Counted from the stretch's first letter, positions 28,432 through 39,328 are shown. The stretch is DNA of 64,000 nt from an uncultured Alphaproteobacteria bacterium (GCA_947259105.1 CAMYKU010000024.1:21121-85120); one strand, 5' to 3'. Notes: generated from the letters alone by a model not told the origin. Made by a program: numbers and translations.

Positions 28432-28447
28432 GGTCGTCCGTTCCGTT

Positions 28448-29608
28448 TCATTCGGCTGTTGCGGGAGCCAGGCAGACTTCCTCGTAGGCCCATTCGATCC
28501 ACGGCATCAGCACCCGCATGTCCAGCGGATCGACCGTGGCGCCGCCCCAGATGCGCAGCCCCGGCGGCGCATCGCGGTACCCGCCGATATCATGGGCGAC
28601 GCGTTCCTTGTCCAGCAGGCCGGCGATCTTTTTCGGCGCCGCCGCGGCGGCGTCCCCGGTCAGCGCCCCGGTATCGGTAAGCGCAAGGCAGATCGACGTC
28701 GACGACCGGCTGGCCGGCTCCCTGGCCAGGAACTCCACCCAGGGCATCGAGTCGACCCAGGCGGTGACGGCGGCGAGATTGGCCCGGGAACGCTCTATCA
28801 GCGCGGGCAGGCCGCCGGTCTCCTCCGCCCATTTCAGCGAATCGATGGCGTCCTCGACGCACAGCATCGAGGGCGTGTTGATGGTTTCGCCGCGGAATAC
28901 GCCCTCGATCAGCCGGCCGCCCCTGGTCAACCGAAAGATCTTCGGCAGCGGCCAGGACGGCGTGTGGCGCTCGAGCCGCTCCACCGCCCGCGGACTTAGC
29001 GCCAGCATGCCGTGCGCGCCCTCGCCGCCCAGCACCTTCTGCCAGGACCAGGTGACCGCATCGAGCTTGTTCCAGGGCAGGTCCATCGCGAACACGGCCG
29101 AGGTGGCGTCGCAAATGGTCAGCCCCGTGCGCCCGGCGGCGATCCAGTCGCCATGGGGCACGCAGACGCCGCTGGTCGTGCCGTTCCAGGTAAAGACGAC
29201 GTCGCGGTCCGGATCGACCCGGTCGAGGTCGGGCAGCGCACCGTAGTCGGCTTCCAGGACCCGGACGTCGTCGAGCTTCAGCTGCCCGGTGACATCGGCA
29301 ACCCAGCCCTTTCCGAAACTCTCCCAGGCCAGCATGTCGACGCCACGCGCGCCGAGCAGCGACCACAGCGCCATCTCGACGGCGCCGGTGTCCGAAGCCG
29401 GCACGATCGCCAGACGGTAATCGTCGGGAATGCCGAGGATCGCGCGGCTGCGGTCGATGACCTCCTTGAGTTTCGCCTTGCCGCCCGCGGCGCGGTGCGA
29501 CCGGCCCGTCCAGGCGTCGGCCAGAACCGACGGCGACCAGCCCGGCCGCTTCGCGCAGGGGCCGGAAGAGAACAAGGCGCGGTTCGGTTTTCTTTCGGGT
29601 CTGGGCAT
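28448..29608 (-). CDS. serC: Phosphoserine aminotransferase
   Basis: [70 protein letters not shown]. Confidence 0.95.
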   Translation of the reverse strand: MPRPERKPNRALFSSGPCAKRPGWSPSVLADAWTGRSHRAAGGKAKLKEVIDRSRAILGIPDDYRLAIVPASDTGAVEMALWSLLGARGVDMLAWESFGKGWVADVTGQLKLDDVRVLEADYGALPDLDRVDPDRDVVFTWNGTTSGVCVPHGDWIAAGRTGLTICDATSAVFAMDLPWNKLDAVTWSWQKVLGGEGAHGMLALSPRAVERLERHTPSWPLPKIFRLTRGGRLIEGVFRGETINTPSMLCVEDAIDSLKWAEETGGLPALIERSRANLAAVTAWVDSMPWVEFLAREPASRSSTSICLALTDTGALTGDAAAAAPKKIAGLLDKERVAHDIGGYRDAPPGLRIWGGATVDPLDMRVLMPWIEWAYEEVCLAPATAE

Positions 29609-29684
29609 GGCGTCACCCTGCTCGGTCAACGATATTGCATTGCATCAATGCGGTGCATCCGAAACCGGATCTTCGTGCGATGGG

Positions 29685-29713
29685 AGATTATGAACCGTCA
29701 TATGGTGCGTCAA
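29685..29713 (-). promoter_or_regulatory. Candidate sigma-70-type promoter of serC-serA
   Basis: Minus strand TTGACG-N17-TAATCT, giving a roughly 70-nt 5' UTR before serC. Confidence 0.6.
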
Positions 29714-29761
29714 CGTTTATCGTTGCGCTGCAGCAAGTTTTGCCCCGTGCCGCCGGCGGAC

Positions 29762-31615
29762 TTACAAGCCGTAATACCAGGGCGCGAACAGCGTGAAGGC
29801 AATCCAGATGATGATCAGCAGCGGCGCGCCGGCCTTGACGAAATCAATGAAACGGTAGTGGCCCGGCACCATCACGAGAAGATTCGTCTGGTAACCGATC
29901 GGCGAGGCGAAGGAACAGTTCGCGGCGAACACCACGGCGACGGCGAACGCCTCGACCGGCAACGCCAGCCCGTGCGCGATTCCGATGGCGATGGGCGTGA
30001 ACAGCACGGCCGTCGCCTTGGTGCTGATGATGTTCGCAAGCCCGCCGACCAGCAGGAAGAAAGCCGAGAGGATAACGGTTGGCGACGCCCCCTGGAGCGT
30101 CCCCAGCAGCATATCGGCAAGGAAATCGGCCCCGCCGGTCTCCTGCATCGCCGCACCCAGCGCGAGCGCGGCGGCGATGGTAAGGATGATCTGGAAATCG
30201 ATCGCCCGCACGGCCTCACGCATGCTCAGGGCGCCGCTCAGCACCATCGCCGCCGCGCCGGTCGCCGCCGCGACCACGATCGGCAGCGCGCCGGTTGCGG
30301 CGGCGCCCACGACACACAGGAAGATGACGCCGGCACGCTTGGCGTAGTGCAATTCTGGCAGGACCGCCGCCGACCATTCCATCAGCAGCACGTCGCGATT
30401 GCCCCGCAGGGCCAGAACGTCGTCGTTCCGGCCCTGGATCAGCAGGACGTCGCCGGCCTCCAGCGCGATCTCGGTGATGCGCCGGCGCAGCATGCGGCTG
30501 CGCCGCTCGATGCCGAGCACGATGCAGTGGTGGCGATAGCGGAAGCCGATCCGCTCCAGCGTGCGTCCGACCATCGGCGAGCCGGGTGGCACCATCACCT
30601 CGGCCAGGGTCTGGCCGCCCGTCGTCCAGCGCTGCTCGTCTTCGCGGTCCGGTTCGGTCGGCGGCTCCGGAATCTCCGGGTGCAGCAGGCGGGAATCGTT
30701 CTTCAGGGTATCGGTCAGCGTCCTGCGCGTCGCCGCCACCACCACGATGTCGTCGGCCGCCAGCGCAATGTCCTCGAAGGGCGGCATGACGGTCCGCTCA
30801 CCACGCTGGATCATCAGGACGGTGATGTCGGGCAGGCCCGGGAAGACCCCGAGATTCGATTCCGCGCCGACCAGTTTCGAATCCTCGACGACCCTGATCT
30901 GGGCCACGAACTGACGCCCGGAAACCGGCAGCGTGCCCAATGGAGCCTCGCGGTCCGGCAGCAGCCGTGGCGCAATGAACATGACATAGGCAAGGCCGCT
31001 GAGCGCCAGGACCAGGCCGGGCACCGTGAAGTCGAAAAACCCGAACGGCCGTTCGCCCAGCTCCAGCAGCATGCCGGAGACCAGAAGGTTGGTCGACGAG
31101 CCGATCAGGGTCGTCATGCCGCCGAGGATCGCCGCGAAGCTGAGCGGCATCATGTAGCGTCCCGCGCCCTGGCCGAGTTTTTCCGCCAGCGCCTGCATGA
31201 TCGGGATGAAGATCACGACGACCGGAATGTTGTTGAGGAAGGCGCTGACTGCCAGCACGGCGACCAGGGCCAAGCCGATGCTGGCCGCCGCATGCCCGCG
31301 CATGGCGCGCAGCAGCAGCCAGGCGCCCTGTCCCAGGGCGCCGGTCCGCGACAGCCCGTCGCCGATCACCAGAAGCGCGAGCACGGTGATCAGGGCCGGA
31401 TTGGCGAAGCCGGAAAGAATCCGCTCCGGCCCCATCCGGTTGAGGCCACCCGGCCCCGGAACGGGCGCGAAATGGAACAGCAACAGCAGCGCGCAGATCA
31501 CCGCCAGCGAGGTCAGCTCGAAGGACAGCTTCTCGGTCGCATAGAAGGCGAGCGCGACGACGATCAGCGCGAAGACCGCTGTCATCTGGAAGAGTTCGCC
31601 GCCGATTTCCCCCAT
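29762..31615 (-). CDS. SLC13-family permease with two central RCK_C (TrkA-C) domains
   Basis: Multiple TM helices, VSAFLNNIPVVVIFIPIM, LIGSSTNLLVSGML, ANCSFASPIGYQTNLLVMVPGHYRFIDFVKAGAPL; central soluble repeats. Confidence 0.85.
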   Translation of the reverse strand: MGEIGGELFQMTAVFALIVVALAFYATEKLSFELTSLAVICALLLLFHFAPVPGPGGLNRMGPERILSGFANPALITVLALLVIGDGLSRTGALGQGAWLLLRAMRGHAAASIGLALVAVLAVSAFLNNIPVVVIFIPIMQALAEKLGQGAGRYMMPLSFAAILGGMTTLIGSSTNLLVSGMLLELGERPFGFFDFTVPGLVLALSGLAYVMFIAPRLLPDREAPLGTLPVSGRQFVAQIRVVEDSKLVGAESNLGVFPGLPDITVLMIQRGERTVMPPFEDIALAADDIVVVAATRRTLTDTLKNDSRLLHPEIPEPPTEPDREDEQRWTTGGQTLAEVMVPPGSPMVGRTLERIGFRYRHHCIVLGIERRSRMLRRRITEIALEAGDVLLIQGRNDDVLALRGNRDVLLMEWSAAVLPELHYAKRAGVIFLCVVGAAATGALPIVVAAATGAAAMVLSGALSMREAVRAIDFQIILTIAAALALGAAMQETGGADFLADMLLGTLQGASPTVILSAFFLLVGGLANIISTKATAVLFTPIAIGIAHGLALPVEAFAVAVVFAANCSFASPIGYQTNLLVMVPGHYRFIDFVKAGAPLLIIIWIAFTLFAPWYYGL

Positions 31616-31665
31616 CGCCTCCAGCCCCCCTCAAGCGGATGCGTCTCGCAGACGGACCATGGGGA

Positions 31666-32121
31666 TCAGCCGTCCCCCGGCCGCCTGCGTATGATGGTCA
31701 GCGCCTGGTAGGTCAGCACTGTTTCGCCGCGCTGGTTCTCGACGGTGAAACCGAAGCGCACCGTTCCGCGGTCCGTTTTTGAGCGGGACTCGCGCGCCTC
31801 CAGCACCGCCACCACGCTCTTTAATGTATCGCCCGGGCGCACCGGGGCAAGCCAGCGCACCTCGTCCATGCCCGGACCGACGATGTTCGATTTCTCCACC
31901 AGGCCGAGATCGAAGAACAGCCGGAAGCTCAGCGCAAGGGTCTGGAAACCGCTGGCGATCAGCCCGCCGAACATGCCGTCCACCGCGGCCGCGGCATTCA
32001 CATGCATCTGCTGCGGATCGTAGGTCAGCGCGAAATCGACGATCTGCGATTCCGTCAGCGTCGCGCCGCGGCTTTCGAACCGGTCGCCGACGTGGAAATC
32101 CTCGAACCATCTTGTGTGCAT
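31666..32121 (-). CDS. MaoC family dehydratase
   Basis: FEDFHVGDRFESRGATLTESQIVDFALTYDPQQMHVN...FGGLIASGFQTLALSFRLF. Confidence 0.88.
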   Translation of the reverse strand: MHTRWFEDFHVGDRFESRGATLTESQIVDFALTYDPQQMHVNAAAAVDGMFGGLIASGFQTLALSFRLFFDLGLVEKSNIVGPGMDEVRWLAPVRPGDTLKSVVAVLEARESRSKTDRGTVRFGFTVENQRGETVLTYQALTIIRRRPGDG

Positions 32122-32139
32122 GCCGTCGCTCTTTCCAGC

Positions 32140-33309
32140 CTACCCCACCACCGGCATATCGGCCGCGGCGCGGATGGTCAGCAGCTCGCAGCCGTCTTCG
32201 GTGACGGCGATGTTCTCTTCGTGCACCATCATCCTTCCGGGGGCGAATTCCATGCCCGGCTCGATCGTCAGCACCATCCCGGGGACCAGCTCGGTATCGT
32301 CGCCGGGCCTGTTCGACGGCCACTCGGTCAGCTGCATGCCCAGCCCGTGGCCCATGCGTCCGACATTGTTGCCGAGCGACCCGGCGGCCTCAAGCACCTT
32401 CGCCATGGCGCGCCACAGATCGCTGGTGGTGGCGCCGGGGCGCGCGGCATCGATGCCGGCCTGCGTCGCCCGCCAGACCGCCTCGTGGGCGCGTTTCGCG
32501 GCGTCGTCCGGCTCCCCGAAGGCGAAATTGCGATCGAAGTCGCAGTAATAGCCGTCGAAGGTGGTGCCGGTGTCGATGATCAGGATATCGCCCGCCTCGA
32601 TGACTTTCTGCGTCGGGCCCATGATGATGTTGTCGTAGCCGCCGGGCCCGGCGGCGCCCATCATGTAGGGCGAGGAATCGGCGCCGCGGCGCAGCACCTC
32701 GATGCGCATCTCGCGGCAGGCTTCCCATTCGGTCATGCCGGCGGACAGTTTTTCGGGCAGGGCCAAGAAGGCTTCCGAGGTCAATTGGCAGACATGGCGG
32801 ATCCTGTCGATCTCGGCCGGCGACTTGACGCCGCGCAGGCCCCGCAGCACCGGCGTGCCGTCGGCGAACGCCAGCGGCGCGATGGTCTCGCCGATGCGCA
32901 GGAAATCGGCCGCCGGCATGCGCAGCACCGTCTCCGGCCCCATCTCGGCGCCGATCCGCCCGAAGCGGCGCGGCAGCGAACCGATCGCATTGCAGACCAG
33001 CGAGACGCCATCGTCCTCGGGCACCGGGGCCGGCCAGGTGCGGATGTCCTCGACCCAGGTCCTGGCCATGATCGGGGCGCCGATTTCGGGGATCACGGCG
33101 ATCAGAGCGCCCTCGCGCGGGACGATCACGAACCACGGCCGCGTCGGCGAGGCCCAGAACTGCGAATCGAAACCGGTGAACCAGCGCACGTGCTGCTCGC
33201 TGGTCACGAACAGCGCGTCCAGCTCATGCCCGGTCATCAGCGCCTGCGCGCGCGCCGCCCTTGCCTCGTACTCGGCGCGGGGAAACCCACGTTCAACCGT
33301 CCGCGCCAT
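32140..33309 (-). CDS. M24 family (Xaa-Pro-type) metallopeptidase
   Basis: IIDTGTTFDGYYCDFDRNFAFG, GRMGHGLGMQLTEWPS, LVPGMVLTIEPGME, MMVHEENIAVTEDGCELLT metal ligands. Confidence 0.85.
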   Translation of the reverse strand: MARTVERGFPRAEYEARAARAQALMTGHELDALFVTSEQHVRWFTGFDSQFWASPTRPWFVIVPREGALIAVIPEIGAPIMARTWVEDIRTWPAPVPEDDGVSLVCNAIGSLPRRFGRIGAEMGPETVLRMPAADFLRIGETIAPLAFADGTPVLRGLRGVKSPAEIDRIRHVCQLTSEAFLALPEKLSAGMTEWEACREMRIEVLRRGADSSPYMMGAAGPGGYDNIIMGPTQKVIEAGDILIIDTGTTFDGYYCDFDRNFAFGEPDDAAKRAHEAVWRATQAGIDAARPGATTSDLWRAMAKVLEAAGSLGNNVGRMGHGLGMQLTEWPSNRPGDDTELVPGMVLTIEPGMEFAPGRMMVHEENIAVTEDGCELLTIRAAADMPVVG

Positions 33310-33408
33310 GCCTCCCTCCGGTTCCGTCCCGCTTAACAGCCCGTTAAGGCGCCGGTGCACATAGTAGCGCCGTCACTTGCGCCAAGGCCAGATCTGGAGA
33401 CAGCGAAT

Positions 33409-33954
33409 ATGAGACGATCCGCAATCGCTATGACGGCCCTGCTAGCGCTGTGCGTGGCGGCGATTGCCGGGTGCAGCGTAAACGAAAACCTGTACGAATA
33501 CCGGTATTTCGATCTGAAACCGGCCGATGTGGAGAGGCAGGCCGATGGCACCCGTGTGATTGTCAGCGCCGTATCCACCGGGCATCACGACGACGAAAAA
33601 CGGCAGATACGCTCGGGCGCGCCCTTCCATATCGAATTCTCGGTCGAGGGCCGGCTCGAGAGGGTCGATAAGATCGACGCGTGGCTGGTGCTGAACGGCC
33701 GGGAAATCCCCATCCCGCTCGATCGCGAATTCGACGGCGCCGGAAACATTCTCATTCACAGATCGTTCGGCGGGGAAATGCACTTCATTGGCAAGCCGCA
33801 ATTCATCCTCGAAACGCCATGGGAATACATCAGGACGCTGGAACTGCACACACGGTTCACGGCGACGGTCGACGGCGTCACGCGGGAGTACCATATCGTC
33901 ACCCCGTTCGAGAAAAGTCACCGCGAAGGCACCGACGTGATCATCTTCGATTAG
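33409..33954 (+). CDS. Hypothetical lipoprotein
   Basis: MRRSAIAMTALLALCVAAIAGCS lipobox; no family recognised. Confidence 0.6.
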   Translation: MRRSAIAMTALLALCVAAIAGCSVNENLYEYRYFDLKPADVERQADGTRVIVSAVSTGHHDDEKRQIRSGAPFHIEFSVEGRLERVDKIDAWLVLNGREIPIPLDREFDGAGNILIHRSFGGEMHFIGKPQFILETPWEYIRTLELHTRFTATVDGVTREYHIVTPFEKSHREGTDVIIFD

Positions 33955-33955
33955 C

Positions 33956-35015
33956 TCAAAGCGCCCCGAGAATCGCCTCTGTAAGGTCATTCGTATCCGC
34001 CTTGCCGCCCATGTCGGGGGTCAGCGCGGTCTTGTCCTTCAGCACCGCCTCGATCGCCGAGACGATGGCGTCGTGGGCGTCACGGTGTCCGAGATGGTCG
34101 AGCATCATGGCGCCGGACCAGATCTGGCCGATCGGGTTGGCCAGGCCCTTGCCGGCGATATCCGGGGCCGAGCCGTGCACCGGCTCGAACATCGAGGGAT
34201 GCTCGCGCTCCGGGTTGATGTTGGCGCCGGGCGCGATGCCGATGGTGCCGGTGACCGCCGGCCCCAGGTCCGAGAGGATATCGCCCAGGAGGTTGCTGCC
34301 GACCACCACGTCGAACCAGTCCGGATGCTGCACGAAATGCGCCGTCAGGATGTCGATGTGGAACTGGTCCCACTTCACGTCCGGATAATCGGCGGAAACC
34401 GCACGCACCCGCTCGTCCCAATAGGGCATGGTGTAGTAGATGCCGTTCGACTTGGTGGCCGAGGTCAGATGCTTCTTCGGCCGGCTCTGCGCGAGGTCGA
34501 AGGCGTAGCGCAGGATGCGGTCGACACCCTTGCGGGTGAAGATGTTGAGCTGCGTGACCATCTCGTCCTCGGTGCCGTGGTTCATGCGGCCGCCGATCTC
34601 GGAATACTCGCCCTCGACGTTCTCGCGCACGACGTAGAAGTCGATATCGCCCGGCGCCCGGCCGGCCAGCGGCGACGACACGCCCTCGAACAGCCGCACC
34701 GGGCGCAAATTCACATATTGCCGGAAGGAGCGCCGGATCGGGATCAGCAGGCCCCACAGCGAGACATGGTCGGGCACGCCGGGAAAGCCAACGGCGCCGA
34801 GATAGATCGCATCGTGGTCACGGAGCCGGTCGAGCCCGTCCTCCGGCATCATCGCGCCGACATTGTGGTAGCGCTCGCAGCTCCAGTCGAAATCCTCCCA
34901 CTGGAATTCGACGCCGAACCTGCCGCCGGCCTTTTCCAGTACCCGGATGCCCGCGGGCACGACCTCCTTGCCGATGCCGTCACCAGGAATGACGGCGATC
35001 CCGTACTTCGCCATA
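33956..35015 (-). CDS. Tartrate/D-malate dehydrogenase family (isocitrate/isopropylmalate dehydrogenase superfamily)
   Basis: MAKYGIAVIPGDGIGKEVVPAGIRVLEKA; AIYLGAVGFPGVPDHVSLWGLLIPIRRSFRQYVNLRPVR; GSAPDIAGKGLANPIGQIWSGAMML. Confidence 0.85.
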
Positions 35016-35333
35016 GGGCCCCTCCGTTCTTCGGATTTCGTCAGTCGATGCAGGACGGAAACTAACGGTGCGGCCAAGATATCTCAATAGCCCCGGTCCG
35101 GATTGTATACAGGGATCGGAACGACTCGCGAACGCCGATCACATTTTGCCCCTACAGGCCACATCTGGCCCGCTTTCGCTTGACCGGGCGGGACGGCGGT
35201 AGCAGAATCCATGGTGCGGCTGAGGCCCTTCGAGGGCCGGCCGAATGAGACGCCGTAACACCGTACGGCATCCTGGTCACCGATCGCTACCGCGGGCGGT
35301 TGGAACCAATGAAGGAAATGTCGAAATGACAGG

Positions 35334-35360
35334 GAGCCGCCAGCACGTCTGGCGGCTCTT
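35334..35360. terminator. Perfect 10-bp hairpin, possible terminator or leader structure
   Basis: GAGCCGCCAG CACGT CTGGCGGCTC TT upstream of the tsaC/sua5-like gene. Confidence 0.45.
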
Positions 35361-35394
35361 GCCGTCGGCGTCCCCCTCGGCCATAACATCGGCC

Positions 35395-36339
35395 ATGCTC
35401 CGAATCCTGCCGCTCAACCCCGAATCCCTCGCCATTGCCGGGCGGGAAATCCGTGCCGGGCGGTTGGTCGCCTTTCCGACCGAGACGGTCTACGGGCTGG
35501 GCGGCGACGCCACCAATGGCGCAGCCGTCGCGGCGATTTTCGAGGCCAAGGGACGGCCGCGCTTCAACCCGCTGATCGTGCATCTGCCGGAGACCGGGGC
35601 GGCGCGCGCGATGGGCCGGTTCAACGACATGGCGGAGACGCTGGCGGCACGGTTCTGGCCGGGCCCGCTGACCCTGGTTCTGGCGCGGCGTCCGGACGCC
35701 GGCCTGTCCGAACTGGTCAGCGCCGGGCTGGACACAGTTGCGATACGTGTGCCTGCACATGATGGTGCGCGAGCGCTATTGCATGTCGCCGATCGTCCAC
35801 TCGCCGCGCCCAGCGCCAACCGCTCGGGCAATGTCAGCCCGACGACGGCGCAACATGTGGCCGATGAGCTGGGCGACGCGGTGGCGCTGATCCTCGATGG
35901 CGGACCCTGCCCGGTCGGCGTCGAATCGACGGTGGTCGACGTCAGCGGCGACACGCCGCTGCTGCTGCGCCCCGGCGGTGTGCCGCTGGAGGATATCGAG
36001 ACCGCTCTCGGCCGCAGCGTCCCCGTCGCGGGTGTCGCGGACGCGATCCGGGCGCCCGGCATGCTGGAAAGCCATTACGCCCCCGGTCTGCCGTTGCGCC
36101 TCGACGCCGGCCACGCAAATCCGGGCGAGGCGTTGCTGGGCTTCGGCCCGGCGCCGGATGCCACGCTGAACCTGAGCGAGGCGGGAGATCTGCGCGAAGC
36201 CGCCGCCAACCTGTTCGCGTATCTGCGCGAACTCGACCGACCCGACTTCACCGGCATCGCCGTGATGCCGATCCCCGAGGCGGGCCTCGGCCGCGCCATC
36301 AACGACCGGCTAAGACGCGCTGCGGCGCCGCGGGAGTAG
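35395..36339 (+). CDS. L-threonylcarbamoyladenylate synthase
   Basis: AGRLVAFPTETVYGLGGDATN...GRPRFNPLIVHL...APSANRSGNVSPTTAQHV...VESTVVDVSG...LRPGGV; C-terminal Sua5-like domain. Confidence 0.93.
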   Translation: MLRILPLNPESLAIAGREIRAGRLVAFPTETVYGLGGDATNGAAVAAIFEAKGRPRFNPLIVHLPETGAARAMGRFNDMAETLAARFWPGPLTLVLARRPDAGLSELVSAGLDTVAIRVPAHDGARALLHVADRPLAAPSANRSGNVSPTTAQHVADELGDAVALILDGGPCPVGVESTVVDVSGDTPLLLRPGGVPLEDIETALGRSVPVAGVADAIRAPGMLESHYAPGLPLRLDAGHANPGEALLGFGPAPDATLNLSEAGDLREAAANLFAYLRELDRPDFTGIAVMPIPEAGLGRAINDRLRRAAAPRE

Positions 36340-36402
36340 ACCAAGATTTGGCGGCCCGTCTATCGTCGCGGATAACCGGGCGACCTTCCGCCCGGATCGG
36401 CT

Positions 36403-37560
36403 CTAGAACGCCTCGCCGATACGGAAATACACGGTGAAGTCGTTGGTACTGCCGGTCGCCACGTCGAGGCCGACGTTCATCCGGTCGACCTCCGAAACGC
36501 GGTAACGCAGACCGGCCCCATAGCCGTAGGCCCGGTCGGCATCGCCCCATTTGTCGAGGCTCTCCGCCGCCACGCCGGTGCCGGCGAAGAAGACGGCGCC
36601 GAGACGGCGCCAGGCCTCCCATCGCAGTTCGGCCTGGATCTGCGTTACCGTCCTGTCCATGTACTGCCCGGTCGGGAAGCCGCGGAGATTGACGGTCGAC
36701 AGCATGAAGAAGGGTGTGTTGTCGCCGACGGTCGCAACGCGCGCCTGACCCGCCAGCACAAGCGAATCCGCCAGCTTCGCGTAGTAGGCAAAGGTGGCGT
36801 CGAGGGAGGCGAACTCCCGATCACTGCTGAGCGCCTCGAGATAGCTCAGGAAATTGACGATGCCGCGCGCACCGGATTCAGGATACCAGGTGTTGTCGCG
36901 GGTGTCGTACTCCCCGATCAGACCGATCGCTGCGAGGCTGAACGCCAACTGCAGTTCAGGCAACACGTCGATCGGAATCTTCGCACTTGCCTCGGGGCGG
37001 AGGTAACGGCCACTCACGCCGAGATAGAAATTCTCGGCAAGCCGTTTTTCCACGTTACCGTCCACCAGCCAGCCGCGCGTCCGAAAATCGGCCGGGTTGT
37101 CGAAGAAGATCGAATCCGAACTGGTCCCGTACCATTTCAGGTTCAGGTTCCCGTACCCGCCGCCGAGCTTGGCCCGGTAGCGGTCATCGTCGAGATAAAG
37201 CTTGAGACCGCCACCCACCATCCAACTGTCGGTATTGGTATAACCGGCCGCAACGGCAATGGTCGATCGCCGCTGCATTGGCGCGGCCTCTGCATCGCCG
37301 TCGGGTGCGAAGGTATATAGGCCCGCCAATGCCAGCCCATTGCCGATCGTCGGATCGACGATCGGCACCGGAACCACCAGATACTTCTTTTCCTTCTTAT
37401 CGGGCGAATCGGACGACGTGATCGCGTCCGCCGCTTCGGCCTCGGACGTGCGGGACTCAACCTGCGACTGGATCTGGCCGGTCTGTGCGAAAGCCTCGCC
37501 GCCGAATTGCATCAGGAGGCAGGCAACGAGCACACAAGGCGCAGCGGAAGATTTCAACAT
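36403..37560 (-). CDS. BamA/TamA (surface antigen D15)-family outer membrane protein
   Basis: Signal peptide; PIVDPTIGNGLALAGLYTF, AELRWEAWRRLGAVFFAGTG, GYGAGLRYRVSEVDRMNVGLDVATG, terminal FRIGEAF. Confidence 0.8.
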   Translation of the reverse strand: MLKSSAAPCVLVACLLMQFGGEAFAQTGQIQSQVESRTSEAEAADAITSSDSPDKKEKKYLVVPVPIVDPTIGNGLALAGLYTFAPDGDAEAAPMQRRSTIAVAAGYTNTDSWMVGGGLKLYLDDDRYRAKLGGGYGNLNLKWYGTSSDSIFFDNPADFRTRGWLVDGNVEKRLAENFYLGVSGRYLRPEASAKIPIDVLPELQLAFSLAAIGLIGEYDTRDNTWYPESGARGIVNFLSYLEALSSDREFASLDATFAYYAKLADSLVLAGQARVATVGDNTPFFMLSTVNLRGFPTGQYMDRTVTQIQAELRWEAWRRLGAVFFAGTGVAAESLDKWGDADRAYGYGAGLRYRVSEVDRMNVGLDVATGSTNDFTVYFRIGEAF

Positions 37561-37791
37561 CCATACACCGGGTTGATCACGCCGACGGGAAAACTCGATG
37601 AACCCCGCCAAATCCAGCCGCCGAACGGGATGACCCTGCCGCCAACCGTGCCCGCACGTGGCTGCAGGGAAATTCGGCACTCGCTGTAAACTTGCACCAG
37701 ACGGCGCGTCCGGTCAATTCACCGCCGACTGCCGAAGCGTCGGGAACAACCGGTACCCGCAGCCGGCCGAGCCTCGGCCGTGGATGCAGGG

Positions 37792-39216
37792 TCAGGCCAC
37801 CACGCAATCCGGCAGGGTCTCCGGCCGCCAGTCGAACAGCACATCCTCGATGGTGCGGGCGGCGGCGATCAGTTCCGCCTCGCCGCCGTTGCGGCCGGCG
37901 ATCTGCAGGCCGACGGGCAGGCCGTCGGCGGTGACGCCGCAGGGGATGCAGATTACCGGCAGCGAGACCAGGGTGAAACCGTAGGCAATGGCAATCCAGT
38001 CGAAATAGGTCTCGAATTTGCGGCCGTTGCATTCGCGCACATAGCGTTCCTCGGCAGGGAACGGCGGCACGATGGCGCCGGGGCAGACGATCACGTCGTG
38101 GGTTTCGAAGAACGTCCGCACCACATGGAACAGGCGCGCCCGTTCGCGCTCCGCCTCGACGATCGCGCTCCCCTCGAGCGCCAGCCCCTGCTCGATATTC
38201 CAGATCACTTCCGGCTTCAGACGGTCGCGGTGGTCGCGAAGCAGCGGACCCATCGCGGCGGCATAGGCGACCGCCCGCAACACCTGGAACGCCTCGTGCG
38301 CGCCGGTGAAATCGGGACACGCCTCCACCATCTCGATTCCCGCCGCCTCCAGCCGCCGCACCGCGTTCAGGAACACCTCCTCGACCACGGGATCGAGCAT
38401 CGTGAGCCCAAGATCGCGGCTAAAGGCGACTCGCTGTGGTTTCCGGGGATTGCAGGCCGCGGCGAGGAACGCGCCGCCGGATTCGGCGGTCGCGAACGGC
38501 ACGGTGGCGTCACGCCCGGTCATCGCATCGAGCGCCAACGCCGCGTCGGTCACGCTGCGGGCCATCGGCCCCTCGACCGTCAGCATCCCGTACGGGTTGG
38601 TATCCGGCCCCGACGGCACGCGGCCCGGACTCGGCCGCAGGCCGACGACGCCGCAGAAGCTGGCCGGGGTACGCAGCGATCCCGCCATGTCGGAGCCATG
38701 TGCGAGCCAGGCGCAGCCGCTGGCCAGCGCCGCCGCCGCGCCGCCGGAAGACCCGCCCGCCGACCGTGCCGGGTTCCACGGGTTGGCGGTTGTCCCGAAG
38801 ACGTCGTTGAAGGTGTGGCCGCCGGCGCCGAACTCCGGGGTGTTCGATTTCGCATAGACGATTGCGCCGCGGTCCTCCAGCCGCAAGACGATGCTTTCCG
38901 ATTCCTCCGGGATAAAATCGGCGAAGATCGGCGAGCCGAAGGTGGTGCGTACCCCCGCGACCGGCACCAGGTCCTTGATCGGCATCGGCAGTCCGGCAAG
39001 CAGGCCTCTGTTGCCGGGCTTTGTTTTCATGAGCCGCCGCGCATGATCCCGGGCGCGGTCGAGGCACAGGGTCGGCAACGCGTTGATGGCCGGGTCGACG
39101 GCGGCAATTCGATGCTCCAGCGTGTCGATGAGGTCGAGCGGCGAGACGTCGCCGTGCTTCAGGAGATCGACGATCTCCGCCGCGCTCTTGCGGATGAGCG
39201 TTGCGTCCGCGGCCAT
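37792..39216 (-). CDS. Amidase signature family protein
   Basis: GLPMPIKDLVPVAGVRTTFGS; NPWNPARSAGGSSGGAAAALASGCAWLAHGSDMAGSLRTPASFCGVVGLRPS. Confidence 0.92.
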   Translation of the reverse strand: MAADATLIRKSAAEIVDLLKHGDVSPLDLIDTLEHRIAAVDPAINALPTLCLDRARDHARRLMKTKPGNRGLLAGLPMPIKDLVPVAGVRTTFGSPIFADFIPEESESIVLRLEDRGAIVYAKSNTPEFGAGGHTFNDVFGTTANPWNPARSAGGSSGGAAAALASGCAWLAHGSDMAGSLRTPASFCGVVGLRPSPGRVPSGPDTNPYGMLTVEGPMARSVTDAALALDAMTGRDATVPFATAESGGAFLAAACNPRKPQRVAFSRDLGLTMLDPVVEEVFLNAVRRLEAAGIEMVEACPDFTGAHEAFQVLRAVAYAAAMGPLLRDHRDRLKPEVIWNIEQGLALEGSAIVEAERERARLFHVVRTFFETHDVIVCPGAIVPPFPAEERYVRECNGRKFETYFDWIAIAYGFTLVSLPVICIPCGVTADGLPVGLQIAGRNGGEAELIAAARTIEDVLFDWRPETLPDCVVA

Positions 39217-39328
39217 GTCCGCTTCTCCCTGCCCTGCGCCCGTATGTGCAGCCATGATCCCCTGATTCACTGCGACCCGCAAGCCACGACCCTTGCCGAC
39301 CACCGGGCCGCCCCCTAATCTTTGGGTC

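Noticed and set aside
24616-28680. 1354-aa plus-strand ORF
   Set aside because: Antisense to hisZ, FG-GAP, serA genes; Arg/Gly/Asp-rich composition typical of shadow ORFs in high-GC DNA
29012-31711. 899-aa plus-strand ORF
   Set aside because: Antisense to serC and the SLC13 permease; no recognisable motifs
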